The position numbers and the translations under genes were made by a program. A DNA stretch of 64,000 nt from Deroplatys truncata (lineage: Eukaryota > Arthropoda > Insecta > Mantodea > Mantidae). The stretch's first letter is position 1, and each line of letters starts with the position of its first letter. The stretch spans positions 1,488,001 through 1,552,000 of the forward strand of contig CM060985.1 of the NCBI GenBank assembly GCA_030765065.1. Direction: 5' to 3'. Below, one piece after another: positions 51,701 to 63,602 of this stretch. Below the pieces are notes generated by a model. It had not been told where the DNA came from, ran no database searches, and saw only the letters and a list, made by a program, of their open reading frames with translations.

Positions 51701-54700
51701 AGCTGATGAGCTGATCAAGTGTGTAGCAACAATCTTCTATCCTGTCTATGGTAAGAGCAAAGCTGTTGAGCTGATCAAGTGTGTAGCAACAATCTTTTAT
51801 CCTGTCCATTCTATGGTGAGAGCAAAGCTGTTGAGCTGATCAAGTTAGTAGCAAGAATCTTATCCTGTCCATGGTGAGAGCAAAGCTGTTGAGTTGATCA
51901 AGTGTATAGCAACAATCTCTTATCCTGTCTATGATAAGAGCAAAGCTGTTAAGCTGCTCAAGTGTGTAGCAACAATCTCTTATCCTGTCTATGGTAAGAG
52001 CAAAGCTGTTGAGCTGATCAAATGTGTAGCAACAATCTTTTATCCTGTCCATGGAGAGAGCAAAGCTGTTGAGCTGATCATGTGTGTAGCAACAATCTCT
52101 TATCCTGTCTATGGTAAGAGAAAAGCTGTTGAGCTGATCAAGTGTGTAGCAACAATCTCTTATCCTGTCTATGGTAAGAGCAAAGGTGTTGAGCTGATCA
52201 AGGTTGTAGCAACAACCCCATATCCCATCTCCATGCAAAGGCAAAGCTGTTGAGCTGATCAAGTGTGTAGTAAGAATCTCTTATCCTGTCCATGGTGAGA
52301 GCAAAGCTGTTGAGCTGATCAAGTGTGTAGCAACAATCTTTTATCCTGTCCATGGAGAGAGCAAAGCTGTTGAGCTGATCAAGTGTGTAGCAACAATCTC
52401 TTATCCTGTCTATGGTAAGAGCAAAGCTGTTGAGCTGATCAAGTGTGTAGCAATAATCTTTTATCCTGTCCATGGTGAGTGCAAAGCTGTTGAGCTGATC
52501 AAGTGTGAAGCAACATTCTTGTATCCATTCTATGGTGAGAGCAAAGCTGTTGAGCTGATCAAGTGTGTAGCAACAATCTCTTAGCCTGTCTATGGTAAGA
52601 GAAAAGCTGTTGAGCTGATCAAGTGTGTAGCAACAATCTCTTATCCTGTCTATGGTAAGAGCAAAGGTGTTGAGCTGATCAAGGTTGTAGCAACAACCCC
52701 ATATCCCATCTCCATGCAAAGGCAAAGCTGATGAGCTGATCAAGTGTGTAGCAACAATATTTTATCCTGTCCATGGTGAGAGCAAAGGTGATGAGCTGAT
52801 CAAGTGTGTAGCAACAATCTTCTATTCTGTCAATGGTAAGAGCAAAGCAGTTGAGCTGATCAAGTGTGTAGCAACAATCTTTTATCCTGTCCATGGAGAG
52901 AGCAAAGCTGTTGAGCTGATCAAGTGTGTAGCAACAATCTCTTATTCTGTCTATGGTAAGAGCAAAGCTGTTGAGCTGATCAAGCGTGTAGCAACAATCT
53001 CTTATCCTGTCTATAGTAAGAGCAAAGCTGTTGAGTTGATCAAGTGTGTAGAAGGAATCTCTTATCCTGTCCATGGTGAGTGCAAAGCTGCTGAGCTGAT
53101 CAAGTGTGTACCAACAATATTTTATCCTGTCTATGTGAGAGCAAAGCTGATGAGCTGATCAACTGTGTAGCAACAATCTTCTATTCTGTCTATGGTAAGA
53201 GCAAAGCTGTTGATCTGATCAAGTGTGTAGCAACAATCTTTTATCCTGTCCATGGAGAGAGCAAAGCTCTTGAGCTGATCAAGTGTGTAGCAACAATCTC
53301 GTATCCTATCTATGGTAAGAGCAAAGCTGTTGAGCTGATCTAGTGTGAAGCAACAATCTCTTATTATGTCTATGGTAAGAGCAAAGGTGTTGAGCTGATC
53401 AAGGTTGTAGCAACAACCCCATATCCCATCTCCCTGCAAAGGCAAAGCTGTTGAGCTGATCAAGTGTGTAGTAAGAATCTCTTATCCTGCCCATGGTGAG
53501 AGCAAAGCTGTTGAGCTGATCAAGTGTGTAGCAATAATCTTTTATCCTGTCCATGGTGGGAGCAAAGCTGTTGAGCTGATCAAGTGTGTAGCAACAATCT
53601 TGTATCCTGTCTATGTTGAGAGCAAAGCTGTTGAGCTGATCAAGTGTGTAGCAACAATCTCTTATCCTGTCTATGGTAAGAGCAAAGCTGCTGAGCTGAT
53701 CAAGTGTGTAGCAACAATCTCTTATTCTGCCTATAGAAAGAGCAAAGGTGTTGAGCTGATCAAGGTTGTGGCAACAACCCCATATTCCATCTCCATGCAA
53801 AGGCAAAGCTGTTGAGCTGATCAAGTGTGTAGCAAGAATCTCTTATCCTGTCCATGGTGAGAGCAAAGGTGTTGAGCTGATCAAGTGTGTAGCAACAATA
53901 TTTTATCCTGTCCATGGTGAGAGCAAAGCTGATGAGCTGATCAAGTGTGTAGCAACAATCTTCTATTCTGTCTATGTGAAGAGCAAAGCTGTTGAGCTGA
54001 TCAAGTGTGTAGCAACAATCTTTTATCCTGTCCATGCAGAGAGCAAAGCTGTTGAGCTGATCATGTGTGTAGCAACAATCTCTTATCCTGTCTATGGTAA
54101 GAGAAAAGCTGTTGAGCTGATGAAGTGTGTAGCAACAATCTCTTATCCTTTCTATGGTAAGAGCAAAGGTGTTGAGCTGATCAAGGTTGTAGCAACAACC
54201 CCATATCCCATCTCCATGCAAAGGCAAAGCTGTTGAGCTGATCAAGTGTGTAGCAACAATCTTTTATCCTGTCCATGGAGAGAGCAAAGCTGTTGAGCTG
54301 ATCAAGTGTGTAACAATAATCTCTTATCCTGTCTATGGTAAGAGCAAAGCTGTTGAGCTGATCAAGTGTGTAGCAATAATCTTTTATCCTGTCCATGGTG
54401 AGTGCAAAGCTGTTGAGCTGATCAAGTGTGTAGCAACATTCTTGTATCCATTCTATGGTGAGAGCAAAGCTGTTGAGCTGATCAAGTGTGTAGCAACAAT
54501 CTCTTAGCCTGTCTATGGTAAGAGAAAAGCTGTTGAGCTGATCAAGTGTGTAGCAACAATCTCTTATCCTGTCTACGGTAAGAGCAAAGGTGTCGAGCTG
54601 ATCAAGGTTGTAGCAACAACCCCATATCCCATCTCCATGCAAAGGCAAAGCTGTTGAGCTGATCAAGTGTGTAGCAACAATCTCTTATCCTGTCCATGGT

Positions 54701-55399
54701 GAGAGCAAAGCTGATGAGCTGATCAAGTGTGTAGCAACAATATTTTATCCTGTCCATGGTGAGAGCAAAGGTGATGAGCTGATCAAGTGTGTAGCAACAA
54801 TCTTCTATTCTGTCTATGGTAAGAGCAAAGCAGTTGAGCTGATCAAGTGTGTAGCAACAATCTTTTATCCTGTCCATGGAGAGAGCAAAGCTGTTGAGCT
54901 GATCATGTGTGTAGCAACAATCTCTTATCCTGTCTATGGTAAGAGCAAAGCTGTTGAGCTGATCAAGCGTATAGCAACAATCTCTTATCCTGTCTATAGT
55001 AATAGCAAAGCTGTTGAGCTGATCAAGTGTGTAGAAGGAATCTCTTATCCTGTCCATGGTGAGAGCAAAGCTGTTGAGCTGATCAAGTGTGTACCAACAA
55101 TATTTTATCCTGTCTATGGTGAGAGCAAAGCTGATGAGCTGATCAAGTGTGTAGCAACAATCTTCTATTCTGTCTATGGTAAGAGCAAAGCTGTTGAGCT
55201 GATCCAGTGTGTAGCAACAATCTTGTATCCTGTCTATAGTGAGAGCAAAGCTGTTGAGCTGATCATGTGTGTAGCAACAATCTCTTATCCCGTCCATGGT
55301 GAGAGCAAAGCTGTTGAGCTGATCAAGTGTGTAGAAACAATCTTGTACCGTGTCTATGGTGAGAGCAAAGCTGTTGAGCTGATCAAGTGTATAGCAACA
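42713..55399. repeat. Second large tandem duplication, copy D (12,687 bp)
   Basis: This is a copy of C with few visible substitutions and one length difference. After the marker at 46503 and a 361-bp block there is an additional 421-bp block (46864-47284) that C lacks at the matching place. Marker cores in D include 42774, 43075, 43316, 43737, 44098, 44519, 45000, 45841, 46082, 46503, 46864, 47285 and 47766. The 421-bp block is a seven-monomer unit like 31832-32252 and 44098-44518. Confidence 0.9.
46864..47284. repeat. 421-bp seven-monomer block present in D, absent from C
   Basis: Seven monomers between two markers. The order of types is marker, aagaatctc type, atatttt type, gatgag/tcttct type, ggagagagc type, catgtgtgta type and an aaggtt-preceding type. 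Two private changes are visible, tcttcttttctg near 47050 and gtgttgcaac near 47095. Homologous blocks lie at 31832-32252 and 44098-44518. Confidence 0.85.
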
Positions 55400-58300
55400 A
55401 TCTCTTATCCTGTCTATGGTAAGAGCAAAGCTGTTGAGCTGATCAAGTATGTAGCAACAACCACATATTCCATCTCCCTGCAAAGGCAAAGCTGTTGAGC
55501 TGATCAAGTGTGTAGCAACAATCTCTTATCCTGTCTATGGTAAGAGCAAAGCTGTTGAGCTGATCAAGGTTGTAGCAACAATCTCTTATCCTGTCTATGG
55601 TAAGAGCAAAGCTGTTGAGCTGATCAAGCGTGTAGCAACAATCTCTTATCCTGTCTATGGTAAGAGCAAAGGTGTTGAGCTGATCAAGGTTGTAGCAACA
55701 ACCCCATATCCCATCTCCATGCAAAGGCAAAGCTGTTGAGCTGATCAAGTGTGTAGCAAGAATCTCTTATCCTGTCCATGGTGAGAGCAAAGCTGTTGAG
55801 CTGATCAAGTGTGTACCAACAATATTTTATCCTGTCCATGGTGAGAGCAAAGCTGATGAGCTGATCAAGTGTGTAGCAACAATCTTCTATTCTGTCTATG
55901 GTAAGAGCAAAGCTGTTGATCTGATCAAGTGTGTAGCAACAATCTTTTATCCTGTCCATGGAGAGAGCAAAGCTCTTGAGCTGATCAAGTGTGTAGCAAC
56001 AATCTCTTATCCTATCTATGGTAAGAGCAAAGCTGTTGAGCTGATCAAGTGTGTAGCAACAATCTCTTATTATGTCTATGGTAAGAGCAAAGCTGTTAAG
56101 CTGATCAAGTGTGTAGCAACAATCTCTTATCCTGTCTATGGTAAGAGCAAAGCTGTTGAGCTGATCAAGTGTGTAGCAACAATCTCTTATCCTGTCTATG
56201 GTACGAGCAAAGGTGTTGCGCTGATCAAGTGTGTAGCAACAACCCCATATCCCATCTCCATGCAAAGGCAAAGCTGTTGAGCCGATCAAGTGTGTAGCAA
56301 GAATCTCATATCCTGTCCATGGTGAGAGCAAAGCTCTTTAGCTGATCAAGTGTGTAGCAACAATCTTTTATCCTGTCCATGGTGAGAGCAAAGCTGATGA
56401 GCTGATCAAGTGTGTAGCAACAATCTCTTATCCTGTCTATGGTAAGAGCAAAGCTGTTAAGCTGATCAAGTGTGTAGCAACATTCTCTTATACTGTCTAT
56501 GGTAAGAGCAAAGCTGTTGAGCTGATCAAGTGTGTAGCAACAATCTCTTATCCTGTCTATGGTACGAGCAAAGGTGTTGCGCTGATCAAGTGTGTAGCAA
56601 CAACCCCATATCCCATCTCCATGCAAAGGCAAAGCTGTTGAGCTGATCAAGTGTGTAGCAAGAATCTCTTATCCTGTCCATGGTGAGAGCAAAGCTGTTT
56701 AGCTGATCAAGTGTGTAGCAACAATCTTTTATCCTGTCCAGGGTGAGAGCAAAGCTGATGAGCTGATCAAGTGTGTAGCAACAATCTTTTATCCTGTCTA
56801 TGGTAAGAGCAAAGCTGATGAGCTGATCAAGTGTGTAGCAACAATCTTCTATCCTGTCTATGGTAAGAGCAAAGCTGTTGAGCTGATCAAGTGTGTAGCA
56901 ACAATCTTTTATCCTGTCCATGGTGAGAGCAAAGCTGTTGACCTGATCAAGTGTGTAGCAACAATCTTTTATCCTGTCTATGGTGAGCGCAAAGCTGTTG
57001 AGCTGATTAAGTGTAGCAACAATCTTGTATCCTGTCTATTCTATGGTGAGAGCAAAGCTGTTGAGCTGATCAAGTTAGTAGCAAGAATCTTATCCTGTCC
57101 ATGGTGAGAGCAAAGCTGTTGAGTTGATCAAGTGTATAGCAACAATCTCTTATCCTGTCTATGATAAGAGCAAAGCTGTTAAGCTGCTCAAGTGTGTAGC
57201 AACAATCTCTTATCCTGTCTATGGTAAGAGCAAAGCTGTTGAGCTGATCAAGTGTGTAGCAACAATCTTTTATCCTGTCCATGGAGAGAGCAAAGCTGTT
57301 GAGCTGATCATGTGTGTAGCAACAATCTCGTATCCTGTCTATGGTAAGAGAAAAGCTGTTGAGCTGATCAAGTGTGTAGCAACAATCTCTTATCCTGTCT
57401 ATGGTAAGAGCAAAGGTGTTGAGCTGATCAAGGTTGTAGCAACAACCCCATATCCCATCTCCATGCAAAGGCAAAGCTGTTGAGCTGATCAAGTGTGTAG
57501 TAAGAATCTCTTATCCTGTCCATGGTGAGAGCAAAGCTGTTGAGCTGATCAAGTGTGTAGCAACAATCTTTTATCCTGTCCTTGGAGAGAGCAAAGCTGT
57601 TGAGCTGATCAAGTGTGTAGCAACAATCTCTTATCCTGTCTATGGTAAGAGCAAAGCTGTTGAGCTGATCAAGTGTGTAGCAATAATCTTTTATCCTGTC
57701 CATGGTGAGTGCAAAGCTGTTGAGCTGATCAAGTGTGTAGCAACATTCTTGTATCCATTCTATGGTGAGAGCAAAGCTGTTGAGCTGATCAAGTGTGTAG
57801 CAACAATCTCTTAGCCTGTCTATGGTAAGAGAAAAGCTGTTGAGCTGATCAAGTGTGTAGCAACAATCTCTTATCCTGTCTATGGTAAGAGCAAAGGTGT
57901 GGAGCTGATCAAGGTTGTAGCAACAACCCCATATCCCATCTCCATGCAAAGGCAAAGCTGATGAGCTGATCAAGTGTGTAGCAACAATATTTTATCCTGT
58001 CCATGGTGAGAGCAAAGGTGATGAGCTGATCAAGTGTGTAGCAACAATCTTCTATTCTGTCAATGGTAAGAGCAAAGCAGTTGAGCTGATCAAGTGTGTA
58101 GCAACAATCTTTTATCCTGTCCATGGAGAGAGCAAAGCTGTTGAGCTGATCAAGTGTGTAGCAACAATCTCTTATTCTGTCTATGGTAAGAGCAAAGCTG
58201 TTGAGCTGATCAAGCGTGTAGCAACAATCTCTTATCCTGTCTATAGTAAGAGCAAAGCTGTTGAGTTGATCAAGTGTGTAGAAGGAATCTCTTATCCTGT

Positions 58301-61300
58301 CCATGGTGAGAGCAAAGCTGTTGAGCTGATCAAGTGTGTACCAACAATATTTTATCCTGTCTATGTGAGAGCAAAGCTGATGAGCTGATCAATTGTGTAG
58401 CAACAATCTTCTATTCTGTCTATGGTAAGAGCAAAGCTGTTGATCTGATCAAGTGTGTAGCAACAATCTTTTATCCTGTCCATGGAGAGAGCAAAGCTCT
58501 TGAGCTGATCAAGTGTGTAGCAACAATCTCTTATCCTATCTATGGTAAGAGCAAAGCTGTTGAGCTGATCTAGTGTGAAGCAACAATCTCTTATTATGTC
58601 TATGGTAAGAGCAAAGGTGTTGAGCTGATCAAGGTTGTAGCAACAACCCCATATCCCATCTCCCTGCAAAGGCAAAGCTGTTGAGCTGATCAAGTGTGTA
58701 GTAAGAATCTCTTATCCTGCCCATGGTGAGAGCAAAGCTGTTGAGCTGATCAAGTGTGTAGCAATAATCTTTTATCCTGTCCATGGTGGGAGCAAAGCTG
58801 TTGAGCTGATCAAGTGTGTAGCAACAATCTTGTATCCTGTCTATGTTGAGAGCAAAGCTGTTGAGCTGATCAAGTGTGTAGCAACAATCTCTTATCCTGT
58901 CTATGGTAAGAGCAAAGCTGCTGAGCTGATCAAGTGTGTAGCAACAATCTCTTATTCTGCCTATAGAAAGAGCAAAGGTGTTGAGCTGATCAAGGTTGTG
59001 GCAACAACCCCATATTCCATCTCCATGCAAAGGCAAAGCTGTTGAGCTGATCAAGTGTGTAGCAAGAATCTCTTATCCTGTCCATGGTGAGAGCAAAGGT
59101 GTTGAGCTGATCAAGTGTGTAGCAACAATATTTTATCCTGTCCATGGTGAGAGCAAAGCTGATGAGCTGATCAAGTGTGTAGCAACAATCTTCTATTCTG
59201 TCTATGTGAAGAGCAAAGCTGTTGAGCTGATCAAGTGTGTAGCAACAATCTTTTATCCTGTCCATGCAGAGAGCAAAGCTGTTGAGCTGATCATGTGTGT
59301 AGCAACAATCTCTTATCCTGTCTATGGTAAGAGAAAAGCTGTTGAGCTGATGAAGTGTGTAGCAACAATCTCTTATCCTGTCTATGGTAAGAGCAAAGGT
59401 GTTGAGCTGATCAAGGTTGTAGCAACAACCCCATATCCCATCTCCATGCAAAGGCAAAGCTGTTGAGCTGATCAAGTGTGTAGTAAGAATCTCTTATCCT
59501 GTCCATGGTGAGAGCAAAGCTGTTGAGCTGATCAAGTGTGTAGCAACAATCTTTTATCCTGTCCATGGAGAGAGCAAAGCTGTTGAGCTGATCAAGTGTG
59601 TAACAATAATCTCTTATCCTGTCTATGGTAAGAGCAAAGCTGTTGAGCTGATCAAGTGTGTAGCAATAATCTTTTATCCTGTCCATGGTGAGTGCAAAGC
59701 TGTTGAGCTGATCAAGTGTGTAGCAACATTCTTGTATCCATTCTATGGTGAGAGCAAAGCTGTTGAGCTGATCAAGTGTGTAGCAACAATCTCTTATCCT
59801 GTCTATGGTAAGAGAAAAGCTGTTGAGCTGATCAAGTGTGTAGCAACAATCTCTTATCCTGTCTATGGTAAGAGCAAAGGTGTTGAGCTGATCAAGGTTG
59901 TAGCAACAACCCCATATCCCATCTCCATGCAAAGACAAAGCTGTTGAGCTGATCAAGTGTGTAGCAACAATCTCTTATCCTGTCCATGGTGAGAGCAAAG
60001 CTGTTGAGCTGATCAAGTGTGTAGCAACAATATTTTATCCTGTCCATGGTGAGAGCAAAGGTGATGAGCTGATCAAGTGTGTAGCAACAATCTCTTATCC
60101 TGTCTATGGTAAGAGCAAAGCTGTTGAGCTGATCAAGTGTGTAGCAATAATCTTTTATCCAGTCCATGGTGAGAGCAAAGCTGTTGAGATGATCAAGTGA
60201 GTAGCAACAATCTTGTATCCTGTCTATGGTGAGGGCAAAGCTGTTGAGCTGATCAAGTGTGTAGCAACAATCTCTTATCCTGTCTATGGTAAGAGCAAAG
60301 CTGTTGAGCTGATCAAGTTTGCAGCAACAACCCCATATCCCATCTCCATGCAAAGGCAAAGCTGTTGAGCTGATCAAGTGTGTAGCAACAATCTTGTATC
60401 CTGTCTATGGTGAGAGCAAAGCTGTTGAGCTGATCATGTGTGTAGCAACAGCCTCTTATCCTGTCCATGGTGAGAGCAAAGCTGTTGAGCTGATCAAGTG
60501 TGTAGAAACAATCTTGCACCGTGTCTGTGGTGAGAGCAAAGCTGTTGAGCTGATCAAGTGTGTAGCAACAATCTCTTATCCTGTCTATGGTAAGAGCAAA
60601 GCTGTTGAGCTGATCAAGTATGTAGCAACAACCACATATTCCATCTCCCTGCAAAGGCAAAGCTGTTGAGCTGATCAAGTGTGTAGCAACAATCTCTTAT
60701 CCTGACTATGGTAAGAGCAAAGCTGTTGAGCTGATCAAGTGTGTAGGAACAATCTCTTATCCTGTCTATGGTAAGAGCAAGCTGTTGAGCTGATCAAGTG
60801 TGTAGCAAGAATCTCTTATCCTGCCCATGGTGAGAGCAAAGCTGTTGAGCTGATCAAGTGTGTAGAAACAATCTCTTATCCTTACTATGGTAAGAGCAAA
60901 GCTGTTGAGCTGATCAAGTGTGTAGCAAGAATCTCTTATCCTGCCCATGGTGAGAGCAAAGCTGTTGAGCTGATCAAGTGTGTAGAAACAATCTCTTATC
61001 CTTACTATGGTAAGAGCAAAGCTGTTGAGCTGATCAAGTGTGTAGCAACAATCTCTTATCCTGTCTATGGTAAGAGCAAAGCTGTTGAGCTGATCAAGTG
61101 TGTAGCAAGAATTTCTTATCCTGTCTATCGTAAGAGCAAAGCTGTTGAGCTGATCAAGTGTGCAGCAACAACCCCATATCCCATCTCCATGCAAAGGCAA
61201 AGCTGTTGAGCTGATCAGGTGTGTAGCAACAATTTTGTATCGTGTCTATGCTGAGAGCAAAGCTGTTGAGCTGATCAAGTGTGTAGCAACAATCTCTTAT

Positions 61301-62160
61301 CCTGTCTATGGTAAGAGCAAAGCTGTTAAGCTGATCAAATGTGTAGCAACAATCTCTTATCCTGTCTATGGTAAGAGCAAAGCTGTTGAGCTGATCAAGT
61401 GTGTAGCAACAATCTCTTATCCTGTCTATGGTACGAGCAAAGGTGTTGCGCTGATCAAGTGTGTAGCAACAACCCCATATCCCATCTCCATGCAAAGGCA
61501 AAGCTGTTGAGCCGATCAAGTGTGTAGCAAGAATCTCATATCCTGTCCATGGTGAGAGCAAAGCTCTTTAGCTGATCAAGTGTGTAGCAACAATCTTTTA
61601 TCCTGTCCATGGTGAGAGCAAAGCTGATGAGCTGATCAAGTGTGTAGCAACAATCTCTTATCCTGTCTATGGTAAGAGCAAAGCTGTTAAGCTGATCAAG
61701 TGTGTAGCAACATTCTCTTATACTGTCTATGGTAAGAGCAAAGCTGTTGAGCTGATCAAGTGTGTAGCAACAATCTCTTATCCTGTCTATGGTACGAGCA
61801 AAGGTGTTGCGCTGATCAAGTGTGTAGCAACAACCCCATATCCCATCTCCATGCAAAGGCAAAGCTGTTGAGCTGATCAAGTGTGTAGCAAGAATCTCTT
61901 ATCCTGTCCATGGTGAGAGCAAAGCTGTTTAGCTGATCAAGTGTTTAGCAACAATCTTTTATCCTGTCCAGGGTGAGAGCAAAGCTGATGAGCTGATCAA
62001 GTGTGTAGCAACAATCTTTTATCCTGTCTATGGTAAGAGCAAAGCTGATGAGCTGATCAAGTGTGTAGCAACAATCTTCTATCCTGTCTATGGTAAGAGC
62101 AAAGCTGTTGAGCTGATCAAGTGTGTAGCAACAATCTTTTATCCTGTCCATGGTGAGAGC
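55400..62160. repeat. Third, rearranged copy E of the C/D unit
   Basis: The sequence follows D in pieces. About 55443-56090 matches 43057-43704. From about 56095 it follows 50983-51828 (offset 5,112). After 118 extra bases near 56941-57058 it follows 51840 onward (offset 5,230) to about 59400. It then follows 49130 onward (offset 10,281) to about 61150. A 61-bp marker unit is inserted at about 61160-61220 (gtgcagcaacaacccc). After that the offset to 51.2 kb is 10,342. Two jumps thus skip several kilobases of D, and one step goes back to an earlier part of D. Confidence 0.78.
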
Positions 62161-63602
62161 AAAGCTGTTGACCTGATCAAGTGTGTAGCAACAATCTTTT
62201 ATCCTGTCTATGGTGAGCGCAAAGCTGTTGAGCTGATTAAGTGTAGCAACAATCTTGTATCCTGTCTATTCTATGGTGAGAGCAAAGCTGTTGAGCTGAT
62301 CAAGTTAGTAGCAAGAATCTTATCCTGTCCATGGTGAGAGCAAAGCTGTTGAGTTGATCAAGTGTATAGCAACAATCTCTTATCCTGTCTATGATAAGAG
62401 CAAAGCTGTTAAGCTGTTCAAGTGTGTAGCAACAATCTCTTATCCTGTCTATGGTAAGAGCAAAGCTGTTGAGCTGATCAAGTGTGTAGCAACAATCTCT
62501 TATCCTGTCTATGGTACGAGCAAAGGTGTTGCGCTGATCAAGTGTGTAGCAACAACCCCATATCCCATCTCCATGCAAGGCAAAGCTGTTGAGCTGATCA
62601 AGTGTATAGCAAGAATCTCTTATCCTGTCCATGGTGAGAGCAAAGCTGTTTAGCTGATCAGGTGTGTAGCAACAATCTTTTATCCTGTCCAGGGTGAGAG
62701 CAAAGCTGATGAGCTGATCAAGTGTGTAGCAACAATCTTTTATCCTGTCTATGGTAAGAGCAAAGCTGATGAGCTGATCAAGTGTGTAGCAACAATCTTC
62801 TATCCTGTCTATGGTAAGAGCAAAGCTGTTGAGCTGATCAAGTGTGTAGCAACAATCTTTTATCCTGTCCATGGTGAGAGCAAAGCTGTTGACCTGATCA
62901 AGTGTGTAGCAACAATCTTTTATCCTGTCTATGGTGAGCGCAAAGCTGTTGAGCTGATTAAGTGTAGCAACAATCTTGTATCCTGTCTATTCTATGGTGA
63001 GAGCAAAGCTGTTGAGCTGATCAAGTTAGTAGCAAGAATCTTATCCTGTCCATGGTGAGAGCAAAGCTGTTGAGTTGATCAAGTGTATAGCAACAATCTC
63101 TTATCCTGTCTATGATAAGAGCAAAGCTGTTAAGCTGCTCAAGTGTGTAGCAACAATCTCTTATCCTGTCTATGGTAAGAGCAAAGCTGTTGAGCTGATC
63201 AAGTGTGTAGCAACAATCTCTTATCCTGTCTATGGTACGAGCAAAGGTGTTGCGCTGATCAAGTGTGTAGCAACAACCCCATATCCCATCTCCATGCAAG
63301 GCAAAGCTGTTGAGCTGATCAAGTGTATAGCAAGAATCTCTTATCCTGTCCATGGTGAGAGCAAAGCTGTTTAGCTGATCAGGTGTGTAGCAACAATCTT
63401 TTATCCTGTCCAGGGTGAGAGCAAAGCTGATGAGCTGATCAAGTGTGTAGCAACAATCTTTTATCCTGTCCATGGTAAGAGCAAAGCTGATGAGCTGATC
63501 AAGTGTGTAGCAACAATCTTCTATCCTGTCTATGGTAAGAGCAAAGCTGTTGAGCTGATCAAGTGTGTAGCAACAATCTTTTATCCTGTCCATGGTGAGA
63601 GC
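62161..63602. repeat. 721-bp tandem pair (12 monomers per copy)
   Basis: The copies are 62161-62881 and 62882-63602, each starting aaagctgttgacctgatc. They share the irregular 63-bp (gattaagtgtagcaac) and 58-bp (gttagtagcaagaatc) monomers and the shortened marker atgcaaggcaaag (about 62573 and 63294). Visible differences are few, including aagctgttcaag against aagctgctcaag (62413 and 63134) and tctatgg against tccatgg (62747 and 63468). Confidence 0.88.

Noticed and set aside
16542..55399. Assembly error as the sole cause of the large duplications
   Set aside because: The copies differ by block-sized gains and losses and by private substitutions, which pure duplication of contigs would not give. 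It cannot be fully excluded without reads.
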